Below are positions 35,278 through 47,116 of a stretch of 64,000 nucleotides of DNA, one piece after another (position 1 is the stretch's first letter; each line of letters begins with the position of its first letter). The DNA comes from Tetraselmis striata (lineage: Eukaryota; Chlorophyta; Chlorodendrophyceae; Chlorodendrales; Chlorodendraceae): the NCBI GenBank assembly GCA_006384855.1, contig VCJN01003103.1:57171-121170 (forward strand). Reading direction: 5' to 3'. The notes beneath the pieces were generated by a model, which saw nothing but the letters and a program-made list of their open reading frames with translations, made no database searches and was not told the DNA's origin. The translations under genes and the position numbers were made by a program.

Positions 35278-36009
35278 GCGTCGATGCTCGCGGGTTCATC
35301 CCGTTTAAGACGCTTTGGCTTTTCCCGCACGCCCGAACCGCGTGTGAAGACCCATTGTCCCCCGACCGCCGGTACCGTCTTCTTGGGTGCGACTAATTAG
35401 AGCCGACTACTTCCGACTGCTTCCTTTGCTGACAGCTAACGACTTTAAATCGCACCTTCGAAATGGGAGCGCTAGGACACCGCGGCCCCTTCTCATCGAG
35501 ACCCCCCATCCCGACCGCGCATGTTGCGCGCGTTGGTGGTACCGGTGGCCCCATCTGCGTGCCCTCACCCTCATGGCACTACGCTCCATCTTGGCAGCGA
35601 CCGCGCGGCGCCTCGGCCTATAGCTGCCGGCCGATTCAAACATCTAGCTCGAGGCTGGCAGCAATTTCGTGTCCGGCCGGTGGTCGATTCGGCTACAATG
35701 ACCGAATGAGCTGCTCCCTCCGGTCGGTTGCTCCCGCCGCGCGGCGCGCGACGGGAACGCGGCCTAGGGCGACCGATGTCACTCCCGAGCGCGGACGAAC
35801 CCTTACATGCCACGCACGTAGCCCATTGGACCTAGGCTCACGTGCCGACTCGTGCACCCCATACATGCGCCACCGAGTGCGACGCAATTGGCAGGGATGG
35901 GGGGACATCGGCGCTAGCCGCGGGGTCGCCGGCATGATCCCCAACGGCGTGCGCATCCTGTTCAAGAGCGGGCCGCCCGCCGCTATCAGCAACCAAGAGG
36001 TCTCGATGG

Positions 36010-37840
36010 AAGACGCGACTCCCGACTACGCTTCATGGACGACAGGCGGGCCCGCTTTCTGGCTAGCGGAGCGTGGGAAGACGGCCATTGCTCGCGGTGG
36101 ATTTCTCGGTTGTTCCTCGTACCTAAGCCGGGCGTCAATAAATGGCGGCTCATCATCGATCTACGACCCCTCAATCGGTACTAGCGACACCAGAGTTTCG
36201 AGATTCTCACGCGGTTGCGTCACCTCCCTCGGCCATGCTAGTACATGCTCTCCATGGACCTACGCCGCCGGCATCGCTCCCGAAGATCGAGACTACTTCA
36301 CCGTCAACCACCGAGGCAAGCTCTACCGGCTGGCAGGGCTCCCCATGGGGTGGAGCCTTAGCCCCCACTACTTCCGCTCTCGCATTGTGGCGTTCAACTG
36401 CCATTTGCGACGCCCCGACTTCGCACTGACCTCCCAAGGAGTGCGTCGCGCGAAGCTGAGCATGGGGCGACGTCAAGCGATGCGCAGCCACTTCCGTGGC
36501 TGCTGCAAACATGCTCCCTTACATGGACGACTTCATGTTCATATTTGCGTCCAGCCGAGCGCAATAAGCCTACATTGTGCGCGACCGCCTCACCTCACTG
36601 CTCGGACGATTGGGTCTCAGCCGACACCTTGACAAGGGCCAATGAGAGCCGGTACAACGGCTGGCGCACTTCGGTCCGGAGATCGTCTCACGCGGAGCGG
36701 CACGATTCGACCCCCCCCCCCCCCCCCCCCAGCGAAAAGTCTATTCACTCGTAGTTGCTACAACCCTCGGCCTCATCCGCCGGGCCAAGCGAGACAGGTG
36801 ATGACTGCATGTGCGAGAGCTCGCGTCTCTGGCAGGATGTGCTCAGTTCCTATTTTTCGCCATCAAGCCGGCGTGGTTCTACCTGCGCGAGCTGCACGAC
36901 GTGCTCCGCACGAAGGGCTCGTGGAGCGGGCGCGTCAAGATGACGCGCCCGCGCGCTCCGACGCGACCTCGAGCGGTGGGTTGCAGTCTCCAACTACAGT
37001 AACGGCCGCTCCATCTACAAGCCCGTGGAGACGGCCTACATGCATGTCGACAGCTCCCGCTACGGGCGGGGCGCCGTCCTCAACGAGACACCGAGGCGCG
37101 CGGGTTCAGGTAGTACGACGACTGCGACCGCGACCTGCACATCATCTACAAGGAGCTCAAGGTTGTCCGGTACGCCGTGCTTATATTCCTCTCATAGCTG
37201 CGAGGTCGACAAGTGCTACTCCACGAGGACAACATGGGATTGGTCCACCTCCTCGCCAACCTCACCTCTCGCTCCCCTATGCTTATGACGGAGCTGCGAA
37301 AACTGTGGTTCATCCTTGACTCCAACGACATCTCCATCCGTGCGCGCTACATCAAGACCATGGCGAACTTTTTGGTTGACCGCCTCAGCCGCGAAATTGA
37401 CTACGACGACTGAGCGTTCAGCCTACGCCACATCGACCACCTCGACAGCATCTGGGGGCGTCAAGCCATCGACCGCTTTGCTACCACGACGAACGCGAGG
37501 CTCCCGCCCTACAATTCCCGTTGGCGTGACCCTCGCAGCGAGGCCACCGTCGTGGGCAACTAGTGCAACCCCCCAGCATGGGGCCTCATTGACAACCTCG
37601 TCATCAAACTCCACACCTCTAGCGCGACGGCCACCGTCATCTTGCCCTACCGGCCCGACCGCGGCTGGCACTACCAGCGCCTCTCGGAAATGGCATCCGA
37701 GGTGGTTGTCTTCCCGCCCTCCCCGGACCTCTTACGCGCCGGGCCGCCTCGGCGTGCGCACTGGCGTCGGTCCTCCGAAGTGGCCGATGCTCGCCTTCCG
37801 GCTCCCTCTTCGTCCCCGGTGCCCGGTCCCGGATTTTTGA
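36010..37840 (+). pseudogene. DIRS-like reverse transcriptase / RNase H
   Basis: RT blocks: SRWISRLFLVPKPGVNKW, LIIDLRPLN, YMLSMDL (36240), IAPEDRDYFTVNHRG, LYRLAGLPMGWSLSPHYF and MLPYMDDFMFIF (the YxDD-like box, about 36520). RNase H and beyond: AYMHVDSSRYG, LLHEDNMGLVHLLANLTSR, YIKTMANFLVDRLSRE, then AIDRFATTTNARLPPYNSRW and CNPPAWGLIDNL. The RFAT..N and NPPW-like blocks after RNase H are, from family knowledge, a DIRS-like trait. Stops occur at Y-TAG-RHQ, C-TAG-YML, Q-TAA-AYI, KGQ-TGA-EP and N-TAG-CNPP, plus shifts. A C tract lies at 36713-36730. Confidence 0.75.
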
Positions 37841-37934
37841 CCGCTTCTCGTATGCACCTCGGGCCGGCCGGCGCCCTCCTGCGTCGTGTCCCAAGATTAA
37901 GCTCGGCAAACCACACCGCCCCCTCCCCTTTGAA

Positions 37935-38262
37935 ATGCTCACTACCAGTAGTTGGGGTTTCCTTTTCCGCATGGCGATCGCGGCGCGGGTCCGCCTGCGT
38001 ATGCGTTAAAAATGTGGCACGCATGCGGTGCTCGCAGCTAAAAACATCGTACTAAAAAGCACGGCAGTACGCGTATGCTTCAATAGCCGAAATCTGCCCG
38101 GGAAGAAACTGCCGTACAAACGATGAAACGAGCTCGGTCAGCTCCAACACCACGCTGCGAGTCGACCCCAAATCGAGTTATAATTATCATATTATAAGAA
38201 CTAGCGGGCTATATGCTGTCCCCATCTTCTGTCTTCGCGCCCCGCCTACCATGTGGCGGGGC
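37935..38262 (+). repeat. direct terminal repeat, right copy
   Basis: Second copy of 34949-35277. Confidence 0.8.
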
Positions 38263-38279
38263 CCCTCCCTCCCCTCGTG

Positions 38280-38366
38280 CTTTTTGTTCTTGCGGGCTGC
38301 CTACGGGCATTTGACTTAGAAAACATTGTAACCCATGTCAAAGCACCTTTTCGGCAGACCATACAG

Positions 38367-38408
<42 letters not shown>

Positions 38409-39700
38409 CTCTGGCTTGCAATTGCAAATACGAATCAACAGCACACGCTGTGCTACATAGGGACAAAAATAAGCATCCATCGCATCTTCTTTGCATGCCC
38501 AATGGCCCACATCCGCGATCAACCGCCGACTTTGGCATGCGTTCCACAACCAAGTGGCGAGCGACGTGGTCCGGCCTGAATGTATGGAAACCCGTGCCAA
38601 GTCCGATGTGCGGGTTGCCGCGTCGGCGGGATACGCCCAGACATATGCTATGCTTATGAAATGCGACTGAAAATCCAACATAAGGCTTGCCAGAAAATGT
38701 AGCCAGCCTCAACCCAAATGAAGTCGGTGGTGTGAGCAAGTAACCACCCGTCGGGGGGCGTAATACCTTCCGGTATTGTTCTAGCAACTGCACTACCGGT
38801 TTGATCTGTAATGATGCGATGTCATTGTCTGGAATATACGCAAAAGCCTATCTGCCTACTGTCCACAATTCTATCGACAACCGCGGTTTTTTTACGCAGA
38901 TGCGAATGTAGGGATGTGGGGAGTGCGCATCTCTGCAGATCTGCACATCGGAGTATGGCTCAAATGTTATGGACCCATCGTGGAGGATATGATAGTTTAT
39001 CCGAAGCTCCGTTGCACCCTCCCTCCGCATGCATCCTAGGCTTAGAGACACTAAGCATAACCGGTGGTGGAAACCATATGATCGGCTGGGGTTAGTTGAA
39101 GCCCCGCCGGTACATAATGCGGAATTCGCCCAAGGCAAGTGCTAGGCTTGTGCCGGGCTAACGTCCAGCCCGCTTGGCCACCGCCTTAAGCAATTCTCTG
39201 ACCGCCGCCTCACGGTAGGGGTTTGGCAACGACAAAGCAACCGGCGCGTGACAGCGACCGATGCCAATGTCAGTCATTGATAGCGGCTATTCGAGCTCCT
39301 ACCGTGTAGGCTGGTGTTTAAACTCACATATTCATTGTGCAATAAACGTTCACCGCAGTCCTGCTGTTGAACGAAGGGGTGACAGACCTCTGGCCTTGCA
39401 AAACCGCTGAAAATGGCAAGCAATACGTCATAAGTTTCCATGACGTCCTCATGCGTTGTGCTTCCATGTTGTCCGCCAAGTGCCCCAGCCTCATCCATTC
39501 CGCATCAGTGTGCTAACCCGCTGCTCCAGCTGGCAAACTGCATGATGTGCATATAAACCATTTAGGCGCACCGGTGTCTCTTCGCCCTACGCATGTCGCG
39601 CACAAAGCCGTCCCACAATCTGCGCAACAATATACCGTCCGCGTGTTGGTGGCCTGACATATGAGGCAAGTCGACGTCCTGCGGGGCGCTGCCCTCCAAC
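38280..39700. other. no gene; longest C tract (about 38369-38405)
   Basis: A C run of about 36 nt starts roughly 107 bp after the right direct repeat. The rest shows no coding frame or repeat that I can support. Confidence 0.5.
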
Positions 39701-40179
39701 ATCACAACGGGCAAATGAATTAGCACGAAGCCCCACTCAGTGTGGCCGCCAAATACGCGCTATTGCGGCACCACTTGCTCTCGCGTCGCGAAGCGCCAGT
39801 TGGGGCGCGCAAACATGGCCTTGCCCTGCCGGAAGTAGCCCACGAACCGGGCCCCATCGAGCAGCAATTTTCACCAGCACGGTGCCGAAAACCATGTTGG
39901 CAAAGCGAATGTGGTGGGGGCCGCATGAAATTCGGCCCAAAAAGGATCGAGAATTGCTTTGATGAGCGCGAACGGCGGGTTGCAGTAAACATGTTTTGTG
40001 ACGCCACGAATGACGTAGACAACAATCGGCTGCCGATCAAAAGACCTCGCAGTAGGAAGCCTTGCGGCCAAGGGGATTGGAGCATGCATCGACGGCGATA
40101 AGTCCGACCACGGCGAGCAACTGCTGGTATATGGCGAGCAGCTGCTGCCAATCTTGATCGTCCAGCCGCCCCTTTAACC

Positions 40180-40690
40180 GGAAAAGGCCGTCCGCCAGAT
40201 AGACCGTTGCGTTTACCCGGAATGTGCCGTGCCACTACACGCAGATTGTAATTCTGGCATATCTTGTAGAACGCGATCAGCAACTTGTTGTTGTAGCGGT
40301 ACGTCGAACCACCCTTTGTTAATCGCCCCTACCGATGCTTCATTGTCCAGACGGAACAAAATGCGTGTACCGCGTACGCATGGCCCCACTTGGTGTATAA
40401 AGTGTCCGGCATCATGTATAGTTCCCGCATGTTCGATGACCCGCCGAGATTCGTGCGCGTCAACTGCTTTTGTGTAAAACCGCATCCATTCATTACGCCA
40501 CCAGGCACCACCCGCAGAAGCCGATGCGTCCGAAGTAATGACCTCGAAATCGTGAAATGGCTGCAGCAACACCCCCGGCAACTTCGATTTAGGTCAAGTC
40601 TCATGCAATGGTTGCCACAATTCCACATCGTCCGGCAGTAAATGTAATAAGACTGATTTGTCCCATGGCGTACTTGTGCCATTATCGCCC
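40180..40690 (-). pseudogene. RNase H of the minus-strand DIRS-like element
   Basis: EVITSDASASAGGAWW, RRVIEHAGTIHDAGHFIHQ and ILFRLDNEASVGAINKGW give the D, E, D pattern with the LDN(E/S).A.V.A.N.G block. After a shift, VVARHIPGKRNGL corresponds to the HI.G..N.LAD ending. Confidence 0.65.
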
Positions 40691-41189
40691 TGATCAGAGA
40701 AATGGTCGCGCGAGTATAACGTCCGCGGGCTGCTGCATCTCTCGATCAGACGTACACCCCCGGTGTAGCAGGTCCCAACCACCAGCGCAATTCCGTGATA
40801 GCGGGGTCACCGATGCGGCACAGCTTGTCCGGGTCCCATTCGTCCGTCGGGCTCGTCAACGGGCCGGTGAGGAGCGTGTCTCGCGCACCGTATAACTCCA
40901 TCAAATATGCATGGCCGCGGGGCAAAACAGCGCCGCACCACTGCATCTTCCCGATCATGACCGATCAGGCCAAGCATCCCCGCGGTACCGCTCTTGCGGC
41001 TAGGGCCGACTCGTATACGGGTTTGGGCCGCCGCAGCCCACTCGGCCGCCCGCGCGAAGCGGTGACAGACACCTCGCGCGCGCGGAATCGGTCATCACGC
41101 CGGCACATTCCATTCGCGTGTTTGGCCACTCGGTCTTTACGTTCTTCATTGGGACGGGTTTTAGAGGTCGTAATAATCCTCGAGGACCA

Positions 41190-42026
41190 ACAGCACGGAG
41201 AAAACCACCGTTATCTGCTGTTGCCACCGCGAAATCAAAGCGTTCGGCAGAGTTGAAGCAGGAAATCGTGTAAATACGCCCCCGGCAGGCGCAGTATTGA
41301 ATAGTCGGCCTCATGACTGCCCGGGCGACAATATTTCAAGCCCTTTGCGAGCAAAATATCGCGAATTGCGCACGCCCACAGCTGTTGTAAAGCCGGTGAC
41401 GACGCGACGCTCATCATCATGTCGAAACGATATCGAAAATACTCGCCGGATGTTTAAACCCCATATACTCGGCGTCGCCGACAGAAATGGGCCAACAGTA
41501 GAGTGCGTCCGTGAGATCAAACTTCGTAAACGAGTCAAACTCTTGAATGCCCGGGAGCACATCGGAAAGGAGGGCTAACTTGCACGCATGTCACGCGATA
41601 TTCGAATTCACTTCAGACCGAAGGAAATCGAACACAAGAACATTGTACAAGTCATGTTTGATAATGCACGCGATCGCGCGAACCGTGCAGGGCACGTTTT
41701 GCAAGGGGCCTTCAACATAACCCTACTCGTGCTGCCCGTCTAACTCGATTCCCACATGCAGCAGCGCCACCTTCTTCTCAGGATCGGCAATTCTTTTCCC
41801 GCAGCTTCGGCGGTCGCTCGGTCCACCGTTGTGCGTACCCATATTGCAGCGCCTCTTTGAACTCCGCGGGGACGTGTTCCGATGCTATTAAAGCCTCGAC
41901 ATTGACCCGCATCCTGGGCTGATGAATATCGTGTACGGAGTCCAATCTCCCCCATTGTACTTGGTACCATGCCGCCCACTCCGACGATGCAAGCGGTGGT
42001 ACGTTAAGTGTATGCATGGCCGGCAT
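41190..42026 (-). pseudogene. reverse transcriptase of the minus-strand DIRS-like element
   Basis: Blocks include KVALLHVGIELDG, FTKFDLTDALYCWPIS, VGDAEYMGFKHPAS, FDMMMSVASSPALQQLW and AYLHDFLLQL. The last two match the positions of motif B and the YxDD box, the latter as YLHD. Stops and shifts separate the blocks. Confidence 0.55.
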
Positions 42027-42506
42027 GTCATGCCCCCTACTTGTGTTTAGTTCAACATAGTGTCGCTGGGTAGGTGTCGGTACTTCCCGTCTTAAATAGC
42101 CATCCGCTAGCAGTCGCGTTGTTGCGAATTTGCTGCGTCATGTCCTCATGCGACACGGAAGAGTACGATGCAATGTCAGTGTTAAACAACTCCAGCGCCA
42201 ACGCTAGCTGCACAGCCACCCGCCGCTGCTAAACCGGGCCCGGGGTCAGCCCCGGTCGGCGACAGTCCCATGCCCTCTCATCGCACCCCCCCTGCCGCTA
42301 GTGTGTTACAGACATGGCCGCTATAGTGAAGAGGAAGCGGTAGCGGCTCTCCTCGTCGAAGCAGTCGGCGATAAATAACATCAAAGCGGACACGGAGGGG
42401 CTCGGAGAGCCGCTTTCCGTCATTTGTCCTTGATCGGCAACGCCCTCGGGTAGCCTCGGGTATGGTGTGTGTGTGGGGGGGGGGGGGGGGGGGGGGGGGG
42501 AATGCT

Positions 42507-43301
42507 CTATGTATTGAGACGACCAGCACGGGCGAGCTTGGCCCCACAACGAAGGCATGGCCGGGTGATGGGTACGTTGGCGGGGTGCTTACGTGCGTTG
42601 TGCTGATCGGAGCCGCAATGAAAGCACGGCTTGCGAGGAGGCTGCGGCGGCCCGCCACCCCCTCCGTTGTTGCCTGCACCGCCGCTTGGGCCGCCATTAT
42701 CGGACTGGCCCGGCCCAACACGCGGCTCGATCCACAGCGCGTTGACGTTGAACAACGCAAATTGGTTGAGCTCCTCTTGTAAGCCGGCGTGGAAGTGTGG
42801 CGCCACACGTGCATCGAGCGGCTGCAGTTGACCCATGACTGCATGTTGCAGAAAAAACGCCCTCCGGCCCGAACGTGGTGTCCGCCTGCTGGCGAAAATC
42901 GTGATCTTGCATGTTGCACAGATAACGAAAAATAGTGTCCCCAGCTCCTGACCCGATCGCGCTCGGCCCTCCTCGACCGCCAACTTGGTGCCGTAGAGCA
43001 ATCTCAGTCGAACCACAACGCGCGCCACTCCCTTGCGGCGACGTGCACCTAGCTGGGTAGACGGGTCGAACCACGCCACATCGCGCACGCTTATTATGAG
43101 CCGAGCAGCGTGATACGCTAGCAGGTTGCGCAAGTAAGTCTCGAGCCAATGACGGTGGCTAGTGGCATTTGCGCGGTTGTAGCTCATTAGCTCCAGGAAG
43201 GCCGGACCCTTTTCACCACGGCCACGAGCCGTGTAATCGGCTCCGATGCGCCTCGTTGCGCGGGCCACGACGCTCGCGCTAACTTCGAGTGCCGCGATCA
43301 T
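42507..43301 (-). pseudogene. gag-like ORF with zinc knuckle
   Basis: 264 codons. The C-terminus has a Gly/Pro-rich linker and CFHCGSDQHNARKH, a CX2CX4HX4H variant of the CCHC knuckle. The N-terminal part (HWLETYLRNLLAYHAARL) fits a capsid-like helical region. A frame change near 42900 is likely. Confidence 0.55.
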
Positions 43302-43739
43302 GTAACCGATGCAGTTGGGCCGCCAACCACTTGGGTCGGGAAGTCCGCGTGCGGGTCGTTCCGTGTGGTTTTCAGCATAAATCAGCCGCTGCAGTGGGCG
43401 TCTAGGGTTACGAGGGTGGTTACGACGCCATGCTCCGCCTCGGGGGCCGGGTCGCGCAACATGTCCGGGCGGCAGTTACGGGAGCGCGCGCTCCCGACGT
43501 TGTTGGCATGCATACGACGATGTACCGGCGCACGCGCCGCGGACCCCCCCCCCCCCCCCTCCTCGGCTCGATCTCTATTACGTTAGGCGCGCGTAAGCAG
43601 TCCGGGTGGTACGGGTCCCGCTCAAGGTAGATTCGGATTATTTGGCGGGTTTGCACGGCTAAAATGACCGCGATAGGCGACTCAAAAGCCATCACGAACT
43701 TGCGTGTATCTTCGAGTGTAGCGGCATCAGTACCCACTA

Positions 43740-45250
43740 CGATGGCCGTCTCCTGGTTCGGCCCGAGGCCGGAGGTCGAACGAGTGTGGAGGCCCGCATC
43801 GGTGACAAGTTGTGGATGTGCGTCTCCCCCGTGTGCCCGTAGTTGTGACGATGTTCGAGAGCCCCTGCCACCGCGGTCGCCACTCCCCAGCTCCCATGTC
43901 GGGGGGACAAAGCGGCGATCCGGGCTAGAGAGCGGGAGGCGGCATTCTATACATAGTTACCCACAAAAGTCCCGACCGGCACGCTCCACTTCGGTGTTGT
44001 GGCCTCCGGTCTCCGGCCTCCGTCCCATGCTGCTCGCCGCTGACCCGTAGGGTAGGTGCCAATCTCTGCCCCGATGTGGCCGGGGAGGGCGTACTCTCGG
44101 TATGCCGTGAGGGCCTACTCCGCGTGCCTTGAAGCGAGCTCGACCCTGGCGAACGTTGCTCGGGGGCAGGTTTTTGGTATGAACTTGATCTACATTAGCT
44201 CTAGTAGTGTTGCTAGGGGCAGCCGGACCTCTGCGTTGGGCGCTCGGTTAGCCGCGTTGTTGTAGAACTCCCACGATATGCGCTCGCGGCGTCGCGCGGC
44301 TGGCTTCCAGCTCATGTAGCTCGACGCCCCCCTGCCCCGCCTCGTCATACGGGTCCGGAAGGGTGGTAGTTAGATGATGGGTGATCTCTCCTCCGTGAGG
44401 CCCGACGCAACGGCTGTCGAAGCACACACTATGTGGGGTGTCCGTTTGATATCGTCCATCGGATCTTCCGAGTATACCCGGGGCTAGATCGGTAGAGAGT
44501 TCTGGTCCATGAGCAGTTCATGTAGAGTCGTCCCCTCGGTGGCCTGCCACATGACCACGCGGCGTGCGTCCTCCTTTGGCAGTTAAAAGTTTTAACGACC
44601 CCGTCGTGATCGCGCGCCTGGTCTGCATGGTTGCGGGCTGCCTGGACGCTTCAGCGTCAGTAGCGGCCTAGAGCATACTCGGAGCTGGCTGATGGCCGGA
44701 GTGTAGCTCCAACACCGGGTGATCTCTGCTACCAGCCGCCGCTCGGTCTCGTTGTTGATGGCAACATAGATCTAGCGACGATGCCGGCCTCCGCCGCATC
44801 GTTCATGATGAGCGAGACGGTGGGCGACTTAGGATACCCTCTCGGCTAACCCGTCACCGTCAGTTGCGACGGGTGACCCAGTGGGGGGGAGTAGTGCGGG
44901 TCCGCGGTGTTGTCGCGCCCGGAAAAATCGGGCGGGAAATGGGGCCGTTGGGGCTGAATCTCAGGGGTTCTGGCCGCTGTCGCCCGGGAACGAGTTGGAG
45001 CGCCCGGCTATGGCATGTTCTACATGTTAAGGTCCATGGCTGCTGTGGCGATGGGGGTGTCGCTGGGTTGCGGCGGCGTGATGCCGACGGCTGAAAGGGA
45101 GGGGGGGGGGGGGGGAAGGCATTCTGGCGGCGGGTGCTCCGGAGAGACCGCACATCCCGACTTTATCCACACGGGTTCCAACACGGGAATAAAGGACTGC
45201 CCTCTTAATACCGTACAGACGGCGGAGAAGTATGAAGTGCAATTACGCTG
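43740..45250. other. no supported gene; G tract at about 45101-45116
   Basis: GC-rich sequence without a convincing coding frame, splice pattern or domain. Confidence 0.4.
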
Positions 45251-45984
45251 TACAGGGTAACTATGCCGGACCTACGGCTGCGGCACGACGTGAAGTGGGT
45301 GGGGTGGCTTCTGCCGATGACCGGGGCGAACTTTATTTCAATTTTATTAAATCGTGACGGCTGAGCATCGGTGGATATTTTACTGTGTGCGGTTTTGCTG
45401 TAATTTACACCAGATCTGTTATAATATTGATGCTGCTGTATGTACGGCATGCAACATGAACCGTATATGAGTACGATTACTCGTATAACAGTCCCTCTAC
45501 TCGCGCTGTCATCTGTGTAGTTCGCGCGTGCCGGTACAAATTCCTTACGCGCGTACCGGGAACTCATTTTGCTACAAGTATCAGCACGGAAGCCCCGGCC
45601 AAATACGTTTGTATCCCAGCTCAGGAGGTCCTGAGGGGGGAAAAAACTAACACACAGGAAGTATTAACGGGGACGGTCACCCAGTAATGTATGTGGCGGT
45701 GGCACCATCTGTGCTACCATGACTATCACTGGTACATTTCTTGTGTCTTTGAAATCATTATCGTAAAAGGCCCATTTACTGAACACAGCCCGGCAGCTCC
45801 CGCTGGAAAAGGGCACGGCGCTGGCACTTCAAAGGGCACCCCAAAGCGCACCTGAGAGGCTGTGTTTCTGCCAAGTTTTGCTAATATTATATGGTGTTCC
45901 CATTGGTTTCATAATGTTTCCCTTTCGCTCTTTTATGGTCGTTCCTTGGATTTATTGCTTCGCTTGACCCTTAAATTGGTTCCT

Positions 45985-46130
45985 TGGCAGCTTGGCGACT
46001 TCGTGGCTCCCTTGGCTCTTCCTTGGTTCTTGGCTCCCTGGCCTCCTGCTTGACCTTTGTTTTAAGGCTTATGTCTCTGCTGCTGCTGGCAACCTGTCAT
46101 AGTTGCTTTTACTTGTGTGTGTAGTGCTCA
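45985..46130 (+). repeat. LINE-B 3'-end fragment
   Basis: Shares CTTGGTTCTTGGCTCC, GGCCTCCTGCT and AGGCTTATGTCTCT with 50960-51065 and with the reverse complement of 52200-52370. It ends GTGTAGTGCTCATAT, like the minus-strand element end. Confidence 0.8.
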
Positions 46131-46348
46131 TATGTTAACGCACTGATGTAGAAAAAAAGATGTTGGTATGGGTGAGCTACTGCAATCAATACTTGAGTGG
46201 TCCGACAGTGGCTGAAAATAAAAAAATCAAATTTTAGAAGGCCGCAATTACATTGGCCGGCCGGTGCAATGTAACCGTATGAATGGATGCTTCAGAATCT
46301 TCATCACTTTGAAGTTCTCTAACACATATTCGCGGCATCCCTTGTCCG

Positions 46349-46405
46349 CTCGGTTGAGCGGTCGTCTCGTACGCGGGAGGTCCGGGTATCGATTCCTGGC
46401 CGATG
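46349..46405 (+). repeat. tRNA-like (SINE-head-like) sequence
   Basis: GGTTGAGCGGTCGTCTC resembles a Pol III A box, and GGTATCGATTCCTGG about 30 nt later resembles a B box (GGTTCGANTCC) with one extra base. No full cloverleaf is formed, so a tRNA-derived repeat is more likely than a tRNA gene. Confidence 0.3.
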
Positions 46406-47116
46406 TATTTTCGGCAATATTGTCTCGGGGTGTCCTGGGTTTACCCGGTTGATGCATTAGCCCTTCGGGGGTTCGAATGAGGCAATGGTCTATGGGCTAT
46501 GCCAGACCTACGACTGCATTTGGCGCAAGAGGTCAAGCGCTGGGGCGACTTCGGCCGATGTCCCGGGGCGAACATTAATTTACTTTACATATTCGCGGCA
46601 TTCGTGATGGCACGGGGTTTCCCCGGCACTTACATTACTCGACATGCGCTGGAAGACCCATTTTTTAGTACGCGCTACCGGGAGTTGTCGGACAGATAAG
46701 CACATATGTAGAGTCGGAGACCGCGCAATTGTTTGTGGAAAATTGTACAGCTCGTCGAATACAATGACGGTGATGCAGCAGGGAAGTAGTAGGGACAAAG
46801 TAGCAAAAGTAGTAGCGACGAAGTAGTATAGGGACGGCAACCGCGCGGAGCCACATATGAATTATTTAACATCATCTCGTAACTGGTTTGCCTGGTCAGC
46901 CTGCTGCTCGCACACTGCCTACTGCAACGAAAGCCAACTTAACGTGTCTCTTTGCAATGGTGCATGCCACATAGCGCAGCAGGGCAGCAGCACGAGGGCT
47001 GTCAGGAAGTGAGTCTAATTGGATTTACAGACAGTCATTCATCCCTCGGTGTGAAGGCATTGCTATATTCAAAATACAAATCAGGCAATCCTCGCCCACA
47101 GGTCCAAGCCAATGGC

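Larger units (their letters stand above)
34949..38262 (+). mobile_element. retroelement with direct terminal repeats and DIRS-like pol
   Basis: About 330-bp direct repeats lie at 34949-35277 and 37935-38262. They share ACCAGTAGTTGGGGTTTCC, GCGTTAAAAATGTGG, GAAACTGCCGTACAAACGA and ACCATGTGGCGGG. Between them is a decayed pol with reverse transcriptase, RNase H and the C-terminal extension usual in DIRS-like elements. No gag, integrase or tyrosine recombinase was found in the 2.66-kb interior. It may be an LTR element or a split-direct-repeat (PAT/Ngaro-like) element; I cannot decide. Confidence 0.7.
39700..43740 (-). mobile_element. second DIRS-like retroelement, minus strand, decayed
   Basis: Read on the minus strand, the order is a gag-like region with zinc knuckle (43301-42507), a G tract (42475-42500), reverse transcriptase (about 42000-41200) and RNase H (about 40680-40200). 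No terminal repeats were identified. It differs in sequence from the 34.9-38.3 kb element, so it is a different family. An unrecognised frame at 43737-43420 may belong to its 5' end. Confidence 0.6.
45263..47100. other. intergenic with diverged short repeats and a LINE-B end
   Basis: The stretches 45263-45345 and 46498-46590 are related (CTATGCC.GACCTACG, GCCGATG, CCGGGGCGAAC), a diverged repeat. A LINE-B 3' end lies at about 45985-46130 and a tRNA-like block at about 46349-46405. No gene. Confidence 0.5.

Noticed and set aside
35463-36632. One intact 389-codon ORF as a functional protein
   Set aside because: Only part of this frame matches the reverse transcriptase; the conserved blocks hop between frames, so the open frame is accidental.
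11643-37600. TAG (or TAA) reassigned to Gln
   Set aside because: SSU72 ends at its conserved C-terminus with TAA. Host genes have no internal TAG, and the mobile elements also contain TGA stops at Trp positions. Mutation decay explains the data better.
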